This document shows positions 10,646 through 22,187 of a DNA stretch of 64,000 nt, piece after piece. The stretch spans positions 65,038,849 through 65,102,848 of the forward strand of contig CM056383.1 in NCBI GenBank assembly GCA_029718625.1, given 5' to 3'. Position 1 is the first letter of the stretch. Each line of letters starts with the position of its first letter. The DNA comes from Synaphobranchus kaupii. Lineage: Eukaryota; Chordata; Actinopteri; Anguilliformes; Synaphobranchidae. Below the pieces are notes generated by a model. The model made no database searches. It was not told where the DNA came from and was given only the letters and a program-made list of their open reading frames with translations. Made by a program: the position numbers and the translations under genes.

Positions 10646-13600
10646 ATATTCCCACATTCAGCAATATAAAAGAAATTGCTCCATGACACATTTGATTATT
10701 CTATATTGTAAAACTCAGTCTGCCCTGTTCACATGCTCTAATTTAAATTAACTACAAAAATGATCTACTAAAATAACCGTTAAAAGGCTGACGATCACGA
10801 CCTTTGCAGCACCTGTAATCTGATGCTTGGGAAAATAATTGTTGAGATCAGAATGATTATCATCATGGTTATAAAATACACAACAACACCTCTTTAACAG
10901 TGCATCCCTTCTAGCTGTGACTGCCTGTGGTGGCAATTATAGGTAAGCTTGGTTTCTCTTAGCAGTATGAAAACAATTTACTTGAAAACAGACCATACAA
11001 CCGCAGTTCAGTTTATTGTCAACTTTTAATCAACTTATTGACGTTTATTAATTATTTTAACCAAAGACCTTGCAGAGGTAGAACTGTGTTTATGCATTTC
11101 AAAGATTATGCAGTTTCATGAACGCATCTTGGCATGCTTGGCCGTTTGCGTCTCTCTGTTTGTTCTGTTGCGCTTGTGTTAACTTTCCAGTCTTGTCACC
11201 CCGCCCTAAATTCATTGCCTTTGGCTTTGTCACCTGACCTTTCACCATGATGATCTCCCATCACATTGATAATTATTTTGGTCAGCAAGCCTTCACACTG
11301 TCAGTTATGAAGTACCCGCTGTGTCACCTTGCGGTATGACCATCAGAATGAGTCCGACAAAAACCACTTCTGTGGGAAGTTCTGCTAGGATAGGAACGAG
11401 GACTCGCACTCGTTTTAACTCTCATCTGTGATTGTGAGCTTCCACTCTGGTAGACTGCATCTGCTGAGTACAGAGATGGGTACAGTATATATTCTACAAT
11501 AAATCTAATTTAATACAAAATCTTAAAAAAATTCATACTTGGGTGTGTTTGATACACAAGACCATATACATTATACATTTATGAGAGACATAATTTCTCC
11601 CTGGTATTTCTCATGCTTCCCTCGGAGTATGGCTTTTCCCAGGAAAACCACCTTATAGTCACATGCTATTTCTGAATCCCTCGTCCCTTACACCCAGAGC
11701 CTTCGATCCTTTCAGCATCGAATTCAGAAGTTCTAAAACATGAAAAAATGAAAAGGATAAAACAGCCAAAGTCTTATTTGGAACAGACAACGCAATGAAT
11801 GTGCATCTGGAGCATTTGGAACAGTGTTTTTTTTTTTTTTTTTTTCAAATATGTCTTTCATACATTGAAAAATAAAGCTGAATATTATGTGAAATCTGCT
11901 GCGACCTCAGCAAATCATTTTTATTGGTAATAATAGTAAAACCTGTGATAGGTGCTCTATGGGTGCTGGGTACCTTCAGGCACATGTTGAAATGCATGTT
12001 AAAATCTATATACATAAGTTTGCTGCACAATTATGTTGCTTGTACCATTGTGCCCAGGAATACTCCTAGTCAGGTATAAAACCCATGTTCAATTGAAATG
12101 ACACTCAAAATACTTTCGCTAGCATGCACTTCTTCAAAAAAATACATCTTAAAGTCAAGGCTGACGCTAGTATTCATTTAAAATGAGTTTGCTCATATAA
12201 TTTAAATGTTTCGTTTTTTTTTGTTTTTTTTTTGTCATTTAAATGTTTTGTAATAAATATAAATCTATCTTGTACTGTAGTGTAAAAAAAGCATAGAACA
12301 CCAGGACAATAACTCAAAGTTCTCAGACCTCATACAGTGTGAATATATATTTGGCAAAAGATTTCCTACTTTGCTACACACTAGGGGGCAAACATTCTCC
12401 AAATTTGGAAGAGTATTCTAAATTAGTTATGCTAGTCAGATTATACAATTCTGTACAATTTCCACTGTAATGGCACTTAGTGATATGCAGCTAATCCACA
12501 TCTACTGTACAGTTCATTAGGCTTATTATTATGCATCTGTACTAATTCATACAAAGAAGGCTACATAACAGAACACATATTCATGGTTGTTTATCATTTG
12601 ATATAATTCATCTATATGCATTTACAATTTGTGTTTAATTTTGAATAACCAGACACTAATTTCCCGATTGTCTATACCTTCCATTGCGGTAGACTTTTCA
12701 TTTGAGAATGTCACTGTTTATAGGGACAATTTATAGTGCAATCTGTTCTGACAGCAAAAATGATAAGTAATTAGATTTTGTTTCAGAGGCAGCTAAATTT
12801 CATTACTGGCTATTATTAAGGTGAGAAAGGCCTCTAATTAAATGTAAGCCATATCATTATTTATAATTGTGGGGCTTACCTCAGGGATGTCAGTAGAGGA
12901 GCAAAGTTGAGTAGGGTGTGTTTGTTCACTACTGACTTTCAGCTGTCCGTGTGTTTTATTAGGAATGCAGCCTTTGTGGTATAGCAGAGCAGAGACTGTC
13001 TGGCGCATGAAACCCCCAGCTACACTCTACTCATCTGTAGCAACAGCTTCTTTATCAAGGCAAAATAAATAGTTCTGTCTGTCCTGGCCAAAATCTGTCA
13101 GGACTGATGATTATAATACCAGACTTAGCCCTACACAAAATTAATGGAAAACTTCATATCACAAGGTGGGAGATAATTTTGCTTCTGAGTTTAGTACCAT
13201 TAATATGTTTGCTTCAAGCTGTGGTTCCCAGACGTCTCCTCGGTTACCCCCAGCCAGATCCAGGTATTTCATGTGTTCTACCTCAAGCACACCTGATGAA
13301 ACTAATCAAGGGCTTGATTAAAATTACTCTATGAACCCATGGCTCCCTTGGAGTCAAACAACACTGTACTAAATCAGGATAATTTACCTGAATAAGGACC
13401 CCCCACATGTATTGCACATACAGTACATGTATATTTCCAGTGTCATAGATATTATCAAACATTAGTCAGGGGTCTCTAACACAAATGCAGGTGAGGCGCA
13501 ACTGATTAAGTCTCTCTTTGTGGCCGGCCAAAACAACCTGTGCATGGAATTATCGGCAGCTAAAGGTGCAAATTTGGTAGAGGAATACGTCAAAATGACG

Positions 13601-14720
13601 TATACCCCTACCCTTCCTCATTTTTGAAAAACTACAGTGGGCAGGTAAGTTCAATTTGGAGATACCTCCCATGCTATGTGAATTAGGTGACCAAACTCAA
13701 ATAGAGGACGAGAGAGGCTGTGTCCGAATCAGAGCTCGATCCACTGCTTCCTGTGTAGCCTACCTGTGTGCGAGCATACTGCATACTGCTCACTGTTTTG
13801 TCACATACTAAACTGATTTTTTTTTTAAATATACTCAACTGGCATAATCAATGGAAGTGCGCTGATTCGTACACGGTCAGAGGCGGTGAACCTGTTGTTA
13901 CAAGTGTAAACCCCAGTTTTTCTCTGGAGACTCCAGCTAATGGTGGTGACATTTTTTCACTAGAACTGTAGTGGCTAGCTTGCCAGCGAGTGACCTTAGC
14001 CTCACGAAGAGCGGCTTCCAGGATCAGTAGTAACTCCAAAGCGCCGGGCCCTTCATTTGTATTCTGTAGGAGTAGCTAATGACTACCGTAGTCTGACACC
14101 CACCCATAAACTGTGAGCCCCTGGCCGTTGTAGTCCACAGTAAAGCAGGTACCTGGAACACGCAAAGTAGTTTGTGGTTTTATCTCTGCTCTCACTACAG
14201 GTTAGCTGAAAGCTCATTTTAATCAGGAGGGCAGCTACTCTTACACAACTCAAGCATCATTTTGCGGTGGAATTCCCCTGTAATGGCCCAGTGTTACTCA
14301 TGTGAATACTAGGGTTGTGATGTACTGTAAAGACTATCTAGGGCCCTACAGTTATGATACTACAGAGAACATCTGCATAAGCCCCCAGTGATTCTCCATA
14401 AAGATGATGGACTTCCCCTGGGTTCACCTTAAGGGCCCTGTGTCTACATTTCTGCACACCTCTCAGCAATGACATCAACACACTTGCTGATATGTCGGTA
14501 TTCACAAATAGCTTGTCAGTGGCATCCCAGTCTAATGTAATTTGTGATTTACAAAGGAATTCCCTCATAATGAATTCTACAACATATTGTACCAGGAACA
14601 TACCAGGAACATATGGCATAGATATGGCAGGATATATCATAAACAGTAAGGCACTTAATACAAAGGTTGTGTCTCATTAACAGCCCTCTGTGTTTGCAGA
14701 AATGGCGGACAGGAGCGGAC
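10646..14720. other. Intronic sequence, no gene seen
   Basis: Contains a T run at 11827-11845 and T-rich sequence at 12210-12236. A piece near 13215-13320 (cacacctgatgaaactaatca) resembles a palindromic fish MITE. Scattered open frames have no recognisable domains. Confidence 0.35.
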
Positions 14721-14815
14721 ATATGATATTTAAGTAAAAAGGGGGTGATCCCAAACGCGCTACAAGCCGGCTATATAAACAAGGAACTATAGGTGCTCAA
14801 CAGAAGGACCAGTGA

Positions 14816-14957
14816 ATAGAAAGAATACCAAACCCGGACTACTTCGCTAGGACTAACCCGAGATAAGGAGGACTGGAGCACACAGAGCTCAGAGCAAAAC
14901 AAAATATTTTAATGCGACTGACGTTTCGACGTCAACGACGTCTTCTTCAGAGTCAAA
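14816..14957 (+). repeat. Left arm of the 142-bp perfect inverted repeat
   Basis: Starts atagaaagaatacc and ends cttcagagtcaaa. It is base-for-base the reverse complement of 14968-15109, separated by ttcagactca. Confidence 0.95.
14916..14954 (-). ncRNA. Hammerhead-ribozyme-like motif, minus strand
   Basis: Exact mirror of the motif at 14971-15009, lying in the left arm of the inverted repeat, so either transcript direction contains one motif and its antisense. The same caveats on stem III and the extra A apply. Confidence 0.45.
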
Positions 14958-14967
14958 TTCAGACTCA

Positions 14968-15109
14968 TTTGACTCTGAAGAAGACGTCGTTGACGTCGAA
15001 ACGTCAGTCGCATTAAAATATTTTGTTTTGCTCTGAGCTCTGTGTGCTCCAGTCCTCCTTATCTCGGGTTAGTCCTAGCGAAGTAGTCCGGGTTTGGTAT
15101 TCTTTCTAT
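14968..15109 (-). repeat. Right arm of the 142-bp perfect inverted repeat
   Basis: Starts tttgactctgaag and ends ggtattctttctat. It is the exact reverse complement of the left arm. Confidence 0.95.
14971..15009 (+). ncRNA. Hammerhead-ribozyme-like motif, plus strand
   Basis: GACT (14971-14974) can pair with AGTC (15006-15009) as stem I. The core is CTGAAGA (14975-14981). GACGTC-gtt-GACGTC (14983-14997) gives stem II. GAAAC then GTC place the expected cleavage after C15005. An unpaired A at 14982 and an almost absent stem III (C-G without a loop) are departures from the classical fold; very short stem III has been described for Penelope-type hammerheads that act as dimers. Activity is not established by sequence. 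Confidence 0.45.
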
Positions 15110-15121
15110 ATGATATTTAAG

Positions 15122-16554
15122 GACAGTGAGGTGGAGTCATCGACTGTTCCATCAGCATATTCTCCTGAGGTGTGTAACAGGGTGGATGTTTCAGGAACAG
15201 TCATTCACCCAGTGCTTTCCCGAGGGTGCTGTCTTCACGGGCTACAACACATTGATTTATTCAAATAACCTTTGCTTCTCCTTCCCACAAGAGGGAATAT
15301 GTTTGCAGGCAGTGTGGAGTGAGTGAAAGAACAATTATCTCTGCTCTTTGCTTTTTTCCCTAGAAATCATATTTTTTTTAAAAAGATATATTTCACAAAT
15401 GAAATTTGACTAAAAATAAAAAAAAGAACATTACGAGCAGTGACCTTTTCCATGTGATGAAAACCATGCTGATATGCACATGAAGTACAGCTTCTATCTT
15501 TATCTAAAATATGGCCACGTGAATATTTCTTGATTGTTGTATCAATTGTCCATCTTATGATTTAAAAAAAAAAAGTTAAATCGAATACTTGAACGATAAC
15601 TACAATGTCACCACTATCCAACAATATACAGTATTAATATAGATGCATATATACTGCCTGTTGTGTTTTCTCCAGTCAAAGAACTTAGAATGACAAAGTG
15701 TGAGAGAAGAGATTGAATGTGTTAATACAAATGCAATGCCCAAAGTAAACCAGACAATGCAATAAAACTGAGTTGGGTAATGAGGAATGCTGAATACATT
15801 TACATAGTTTATGAGCTATTTACATAGTTTAAAATTTTGCTTCTTTATCCAGGACCCAGATAAAATAAAAATGTGTTCGTAGGAACATTCCAATATGGCA
15901 AGGAATGTTCATCAAATAAAAAGTTGGGAAGAAAGTATAAAGCCTGTAAACATGCACTATTAAAGAAAATCTAGTTACAACATTTATCATCAACTTTGTA
16001 GGGGTCCAACTACCGCAGGTACTGAAATGTGATATATTTTCCCCCCCTCCTCCCCTTTTTTGGAAAACACTTACATATTTCTCCTCCTACAAACATTTAC
16101 CAATTTGAATGAAATTTGGTATTTTGTCTCAGCACACATACCTATATATACAGGTGTTCTAGTGGTTATGTCAAAATATAATAATGATCCACTGAAGTGG
16201 GTGTGTGCAGTGGGTGTTGCTTATCACATAAATGCTAATAATTCCAAAACTGTTTGACATAAAGTTATGGAACTTAGGATGTGCATTTATACGTAGGTCA
16301 GGACTCCATCCATAAATACTTAGTCCAATCCAGCCGCATGCTGACATTGTAGAGATCCAAATATTAAAAAGATATTTAAAAGATTCACGAAAAATCACTG
16401 TTCCTTTGCAGAGATTTCAAACTTGCTCCTGTGAAAAAAGCCATGTCTTGAATTGACCACCATTTTGTATTATACTACTCATCTATTACTTTTCTGAATT
16501 CAAAATTCACTCAGGAGATGCTACCATCACATAGACTGTGCCTATAACCTAAGA
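15122..16554. other. Intronic sequence, nothing recognised
   Basis: AT-rich, with a short inverted pair around ggaacattcc/ggaatgttc near 15890-15910. No supported gene. Confidence 0.35.
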
Positions 16555-17065
16555 TGAATGCTCCTAGAATGTTACTGGAATTTTCCTTTGTTATCTTGGA
16601 GTAACATTCCCCTATACACCCCAGAATGTTCCCAAAATAACGATTGTAATGATGTGGCAAGAATGTATGGGGAATGTTAGCAAAATGTTAGCAGTTAACA
16701 ATGTTAAATGCAAGTGTTATAGAAACCCAAAGGGAACGTTTCTACTAACAATCCGAGAGCATTCCCCTAATCTTACATAGAATGTCCCTGTAATGTTAGT
16801 GGAATGTGAAGCGGATGTTCCATGGACAAGTTGTAGGAATCTTCTGAGGACCTGAAAGGAACTCAACATTATGACATCCAGGGAACGTATTGCAATGCTT
16901 GTGACATTTAGGGGGTGTTCCAGGGCTGTTATTTTGTTATCAGGGAGGAACATTCCCCATAGACTTTTCTCTAAGCATAAGAGAAACCAAAGAAGAGAAA
17001 CATTCACTCCCCTGAATGTTCCCAAAGTAATGTTCTGGAACCTTCATTAAAGATCCCTAACATTC
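16555..17065. repeat. Degenerate repeat region rich in GGAATGTT/AACATTCC
   Basis: Variants of gaatgttc, aacattcc and ggaatgtta recur in both orientations (for example near 16605, 16625, 16670, 16800, 16945, 17015 and 17060). This looks like a decayed tandem or foldback repeat. The minus-strand frame at 16717-17025 falls entirely inside it and is discounted. Confidence 0.5.
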
Positions 17066-17150
17066 CTTGTTACTCTCTGAAGATGAAGCCAGCTGTGGTT
17101 GACATAAATAATTTGCCTAGGTCAAGCAAGTCAAGTAAAACATTTTGTGT

Positions 17151-17226
17151 AACCTTACTTTAGTCAAAAGATGAAGTTATGCCTAATGTATTCGGAATAA
17201 CTTCATCTTTTGAATAAAATAAGGTT
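17151..17226. repeat. 30-bp imperfect hairpin
   Basis: The arm 17151-17180 (aaccttactttagtcaaaag...) pairs with 17197-17226 (three mismatches) across a 16-base loop. It may be a short MITE remnant; no target duplication is obvious. Confidence 0.6.
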
Positions 17227-20050
17227 AAATTAGGCCAAATCAAATTTTCTGTCTTAGATGGAAGGAAATGACTAAAACTGCATTTATGTTTCCTTATTTA
17301 ACATGTTTTTTTTAAAACAAACTGCATTTGAAAAAAAAAAACGTACAAATACGTGTTCACATTGCGGTAAACTAACATCATGTTTGTTTGACATTTCTTA
17401 AAACCCATGGTTTGCTCCCTAACAATGGGCCTCATTCATGAAAAGTTCTTAAATATGTGCATACATTTACGCACAAATGTGTTTTGTACAAAAACTTTAC
17501 TCCTGATTCATCAGACCATGTGGAAAGGCAGATATGTTCATGCATTCTGATTCGTCAAGGTTAAAATTACCTCAAAATTTCTAAAAATACCTCAAAATTC
17601 CTCAAAAAGGGAAATTTTCCCAGAACTACAACCCTACCCTTATCTCAAATCACGTTTTAATAATATAATAGATTCCATCTGCAATTGTGATTATACAGTA
17701 ACAGGTTTTTTGTAACACTTTCTGTGTGAAATGGAACTTTACATCTGTCCAGATTATTGAAACTTATTGAAACAACTTATTGAAATGTCTGATATTCAAA
17801 GATGTCTGAGAAAATAGCGTCACACAATAACAAGGTTATTTCACATAATAATGTTATGTACAAGCTTAAACAACGTCCCTAAACCTTTTTTCTCTCTCTC
17901 TGTGTATCCCGGTAAGATGGGAAGGGTAATTGATGGTAGAAGTATATGTCTCCCCCCTTAGTCATTATCAATCCCTGAGGCACTGATTTTTCTTTTTATA
18001 GTTCTTAAAAACAATCAAAAGCAGATACTGATGGCAATATTGACGGCAGATGTATTGAAATGTTACTCAATATGTACTCAAAGTGGCAACATTGTTCTTG
18101 TGCAGATTCCCCAGCATATTCATTATCACTCCAATAATGTCCCGGACAAATAGTATGATCCAGAGAATGGCTATGCTCTCTGCCAACATATTCCCAAGTA
18201 CCCTTGCAAAGTCTTGGATTGCTGTAAATTAGGGTCTTTGTTATGGCAGTTCTTTCCAGCATACATGGCATTGCCAAGTTTCTGCAATACACTGTGGCTT
18301 CATTTTTGTTCAGCACGCAGTAGTGGGTTTCTGAAGATTCGAGCAAGTGGTTGTTTGCCAGCAACCATAAGCACACAACAATAAAAATAACATCAGACAA
18401 TAACTTTTTTCCCCCTCAAGAAGGAGAGAGCAATTCAAAACCTGTTAGAACTTGAGAAAATGGTTGCCAACTGTGGATACACTTTCTGCCTTGTTTTTTT
18501 CTGTTTTGTTTTTGTATTGGTTTTTTCAATTCCACTTGGACATTTTTACATTTTCAGTTTTTCATAGGTCGCTAACGATGCCAACTAATTTTCTTAGTGA
18601 CACAAAAAGAAAATGTGCATTAAAAAGAAATAAATATACTCAATGATGATATTACAAGATGGCACTTGGCAAAAACACTGCACAGTTTCTGGCAATATCA
18701 TGGGATTGCTAACAGTATTGACATGAGTGTAATTTCGTAATGTGATCACATTTTCTTATGTTCCTATAACCTTAAAAAGAAGCAAAACAATTTATAGAAA
18801 ATGTAGCAAAGACATATATTTATATATTTATAAAATAGCTTTTAATAATGGACATTTTATGCTAATATAACATACATTTTTATGTTTTAAATTGGGAAGA
18901 TATGGATTATGACCTATTTCATCATAGCAGGATTTTGCAATGTATATGCAAGGGCAACACTACATCATTCAATTAAGTATAACTCATATACAGTCTTGAA
19001 TGACAGATGTCCACTATGTTGTGGCAGTGTAAACTCCTCTGTTCAAAATGCAATTCTGTAACCAAAGTTACAGGAGGCATCAAGAAGCCATGGAACAGGG
19101 ATTATTTTTCTCTCATTTTATATTAATCAGTCTGTATGTATTAATATATTACCTGTTTTATCATTCAAGGGCAAACTGACAAAACCACATTATGCTTTTT
19201 GAATGACTTCAAATCAGACAATGGTTGCCAGACACATACATATGAATACACATGCTGCCTACTTCAGTTGTTTGGAATTAACAATTTATGCGTCAAACAA
19301 AAACAAAGTACCATATGAATGTATTCGAAAATAGTTCAAAAGCCTCTGCCACGTTTGACTTTAAAATGCATTGCATTTACCGTTCAGGATTCGTGGCAGA
19401 ATTGTGTTAAATATTCTTGATAAATATGCCACAATGGACCTTATTTGTTCCGTGCGGAGCATATCATTATTTTAAATTAAACACGGTCTTTCTCCGTAGC
19501 TGCTTTGGGTGCGACGTTATTCACTGCTGCGAGTCAGCTTGTTAAAAAGAAATGTGTCACAAAACAGGGGGCAGCGGAGCATTAAATTGGGTCTGATGGA
19601 ATAAGCTGGCTTTACCGTTCAAACTTCAAGACGAGCTTTGCAATGAGTTACGGTGTGGACAACAGCAAATAATTAGTGGAATCCAGAGAATGAACAACTC
19701 ATTATGTTCTTGGTCAGATAGCTAAAAGCAATGTGGGAGAGAGAAAGTCGCAGCATGAGTGTTTTGTTTAATTGGAAGAATGGATACTGAGAAGAATTTG
19801 TTCAGATAGCTGAACATGATGTGCTGTAAGCTCACTGTGCACCGACTGTGTATGTATAATTATAAAGTAATAAATAATATGGTTATAAATTTTAAACCCC
19901 TAAACTTGCTCCTCTAAAAACCTTGGACCTTGAATCTGAGCGGTAAAACCTATATCAGAATTGAACGGTTATTTATGACATTCATTGAAAATGTCAGGTC
20001 AATGTTAAACCATCGCGACGTGGCCTTCCTAACACTGAAAACGTAGCCTC
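17227..20050. other. Intronic sequence, no supported gene
   Basis: Around 17427 gggcctcattcatgaaaagt resembles the end of a common fish DNA-transposon derivative. A minus-strand frame at 18005-18400 (131 codons) starts with a hydrophobic segment (VIFIVVCLWLL) and has several cysteines, but there is no homology I recognise or splice context; it is most likely chance. Confidence 0.35.
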
Positions 20051-20054
20051 ACGT

Positions 20055-20096
20055 GCATTCCAACCCTTCGCAGGCTGGCGCAGAAGGGTTGGAATA
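20055..20096. repeat. Short GC-rich hairpin
   Basis: attccaacccttc and its reverse complement gaagggttggaat are separated by gcaggctggcgca. Stem of 13 bp or more, next to the LINE fragment. Confidence 0.55.
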
Positions 20097-20104
20097 CATC
20101 CACC

Positions 20105-20525
20105 ACTGACACACGGGCAGTACACTCCTTTGTGGTATTCCACAGCAAACTATTGAACGGCTACAACCTCTACACACTCTGGCAGCCGCCAGAATACTGA
20201 CAACAAGCAGAATAAAAGCACGTATCACCCCTATTCCCTCATCTCTACCCTGGCTGCCTGTGTGTTTCAGAATTGATTTTGAGGTCCTTTTATTGGTTGT
20301 CAAAGCACACTATGGTTGAATGCCTGAATACATAACTGACATATTAGTAACTACCAACCTGAATGCTATCACAGATCAGGAACTTATAGGCACCTCTGTG
20401 CTCAAACAGTGATACTTAAAAGAAGAGAGGCAGCTTCCTCTTTTAAGGCACTGCACCTTGGAACACACAACCCATAGACATTTAGAGGCACCACCAATAG
20501 AACATAAAATAAACTTTTTCTGAAG
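20105..20525 (+). pseudogene. Decayed LINE reverse transcriptase C-terminal fragment (CR1/L2/Rex-like)
   Basis: From about 20152 the plus frame reads IERLQPLHTLAAARILTTSR, then ITPIPSSLPWLPVCFRIDFE and VLLLVVKAHYG, a stop, and MPEYITDI. This is the familiar end of non-LTR retrotransposon polymerase domains (consensus-like LQ..QNAAARIL, WLPV..RI.FK.L, PEYI.DL). An in-frame stop and loss of the preceding polymerase catalytic region show it is dead. The exact clade is not resolved. Confidence 0.75.
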
Positions 20526-20865
20526 ATTGCATTTGGATGTTTATGATTGGCTCATAGTTTGCTATTTATTTTTTATCATTTTAGTTCTTATATTTTATTT
20601 TTCAGTTCAGTTCATTCATCCTATTATTTTATTTTTTCAGTTAATTTTCCCCGTGTTATTAAAATATCTTTATGTTTTAAACATATTTATTAGTTTTTTT
20701 ACTGAAGATAGATCTTTGAAAATTTCAGATACAAGTAGTGCAGTTGTAACTAGTATCACATCAACAACAATCATAAAGTGAAACTCTGGGTGACATGATT
20801 ATTATTATTAGTCTTTTTTATTTTTTTAACTGCTATGTGTTTAAAGAAGGCACTAAGGAAGCACT

Positions 20866-21158
20866 GGGTGCGTCCCGATATTCTTCACTCCCCACCTCCC
20901 CACCTCCACTCCTCTCCTACCCGGAAATATGCAAAACTGCCTGAATGTTTTCAGTATGAGTATTTACATGTACAATATACAATGTACATGACATTGCAGT
21001 TTGCGTCGAGACATTAATTAATATGTAACCATTTATACGTAATTAAGATGTAATCAGCAACATTAGATTAAAACACAAAGATCAATTTCCGGGGTAAGGA
21101 GTAGAGGAGTGGTAGTGGAGGAGGAAAGGTTGCATTTTTCAACTATTGGGATGCACCC
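20866..21158. mobile_element. 293-bp MITE with gggtgcgtccc-type ends
   Basis: The left end gggtgcgtcccgata mirrors the right end tattgggatgcaccc, and subterminal cctccactcctctcctac mirrors gtaaggagtagaggagtgg. ACT flanks both ends (20863-20865 and 21159-21161), possibly a 3-bp target duplication. No coding sequence inside. Superfamily uncertain. Confidence 0.6.
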
Positions 21159-22003
21159 ACTAAGTGCTTGTTTAGTACTAAGAGGTACTAAATGTGAAAT
21201 TCCCTCTTTCCTTCCTGTGCTCTCCAAGACGTCAATTACTCTTTGAAATCCGAATAATTTATTTCTTCAATGCTTAGTTGTTGGCTTAAATACACAGATC
21301 ATGTATTGCCGATCATGTATCGCATTCTTGATCAGAGACTATTGAATAGAGCAGGATCATATTGATCTGATTAAAACAATGCATATGGAGTTGTTATCAA
21401 AAAATCCATTCCCATTATTTGACTGTGCATGGTTACTGGTCAGCAGTAATTGTGGATATTTCCTGGCAGCTGCCACAGTGTATTGCTGTGTATCATGAGA
21501 AATTATAAAACTATAGAAGTTGAAAGCTCCTTTACAGCTGTCCAAGCTGAAATTAAATGAATTAACACACATATTAAGAATAAGCTTTTGTAACATTGTA
21601 ACAATATCAAAACATATGATTTAACTGTATTTTATTATACCCATTTGGCAGACATTCTTACCCACCCATGATGGCAATATTGATGAAATGTATAACCCCA
21701 GGGTAACGATATCTGTGTCAACATAGGCAGGAGTAGCACAGAACACATTAAACAAATATCTTTAAGTCTAGGGTCCATGCTGAAGTAGATGCAGTAATAG
21801 AATTGTCCATTTTCAAATGTGACCCTAAATGCAAAATATTGAGGGCTTACAACAGTGAGTGTTACAGCAGATTGTAAGGTTTTGCAACTGACAAATTGGA
21901 ATCTACACCCCAATGCAGTCAAATTTCACAAATACCATATTGTTTCTCCATTGTCACTGAGCCAATTCTGATTCACATATAAAAATGTGAATATTGTGTT
22001 ATG
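21159..22003. other. Intronic sequence, nothing recognised
   Basis: No repeat end or plausible coding exon seen; the open frames at 21357-21596 and 21635-21922 (minus) have no recognisable domain. Confidence 0.35.
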
Positions 22004-22005
22004 GC

Positions 22006-22187
22006 AGGGGGTTCCCAAACTGTGGGTCGCGATCGCAAGTGGGGGTCGTCTGATTTGAGGATGGGGGTCGCCTGATATTAAAAAAAAGAAAAAGTGGGTG
22101 GGGGGAGGGTGGGGGTGGGTTAAAAACTCGGTTGCGTAAATTTGTGAACATTCATTTGGGGTCACATCAGAAAAAAGTTGAAGCCCC
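22006..22187. mobile_element. hAT-like MITE fragment
   Basis: The left end cagggggttcccaaactgtg is typical of non-autonomous hAT ends, with two gggggtcg blocks behind it. The right end agttgaagcccct is a loose inverse. No clear 8-bp duplication was found. Confidence 0.45.

Larger units (their letters stand above)
14735..15107 (+). mobile_element. Penelope-like/retrozyme-like insertion with a perfect inverted repeat
   Basis: A 373-bp insertion flanked by a 14-bp target duplication, ATATGATATTTAAG, at 14721-14734 and 15108-15121. It has a head of about 80 bp with a TATA-like ctatataaac (14771-14780). It then has two 142-bp arms (14816-14957 and 14968-15109) that are exact reverse complements around a 10-bp spacer; the last two arm bases overlap the target duplication. 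Each arm contains CTGAAGA, then gacgtcgttgacgtc, then GAAACGTC, the pattern I associate with hammerhead-type motifs in the repeats of Penelope-like retroelements. The variable-length target duplication supports retroposition. No reverse transcriptase is present. The family assignment is inference; insertion and palindrome are directly visible. Confidence 0.7.

Noticed and set aside
10748..10936. Short open frames around 10.7-12.0 kb
   Set aside because: All under 65 codons in AT-rich sequence with no similarity to any known domain.
16555..17065. CRISPR-like spaced repeats
   Set aside because: The motifs are irregularly spaced, in both orientations and degenerate, and the DNA is vertebrate.
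18005..18400. 131-codon minus-strand frame starting with a hydrophobic, signal-like segment and rich in cysteine
   Set aside because: No family resemblance, no promoter or splice context, and AT-rich intronic DNA of this length is expected to give a few such frames.
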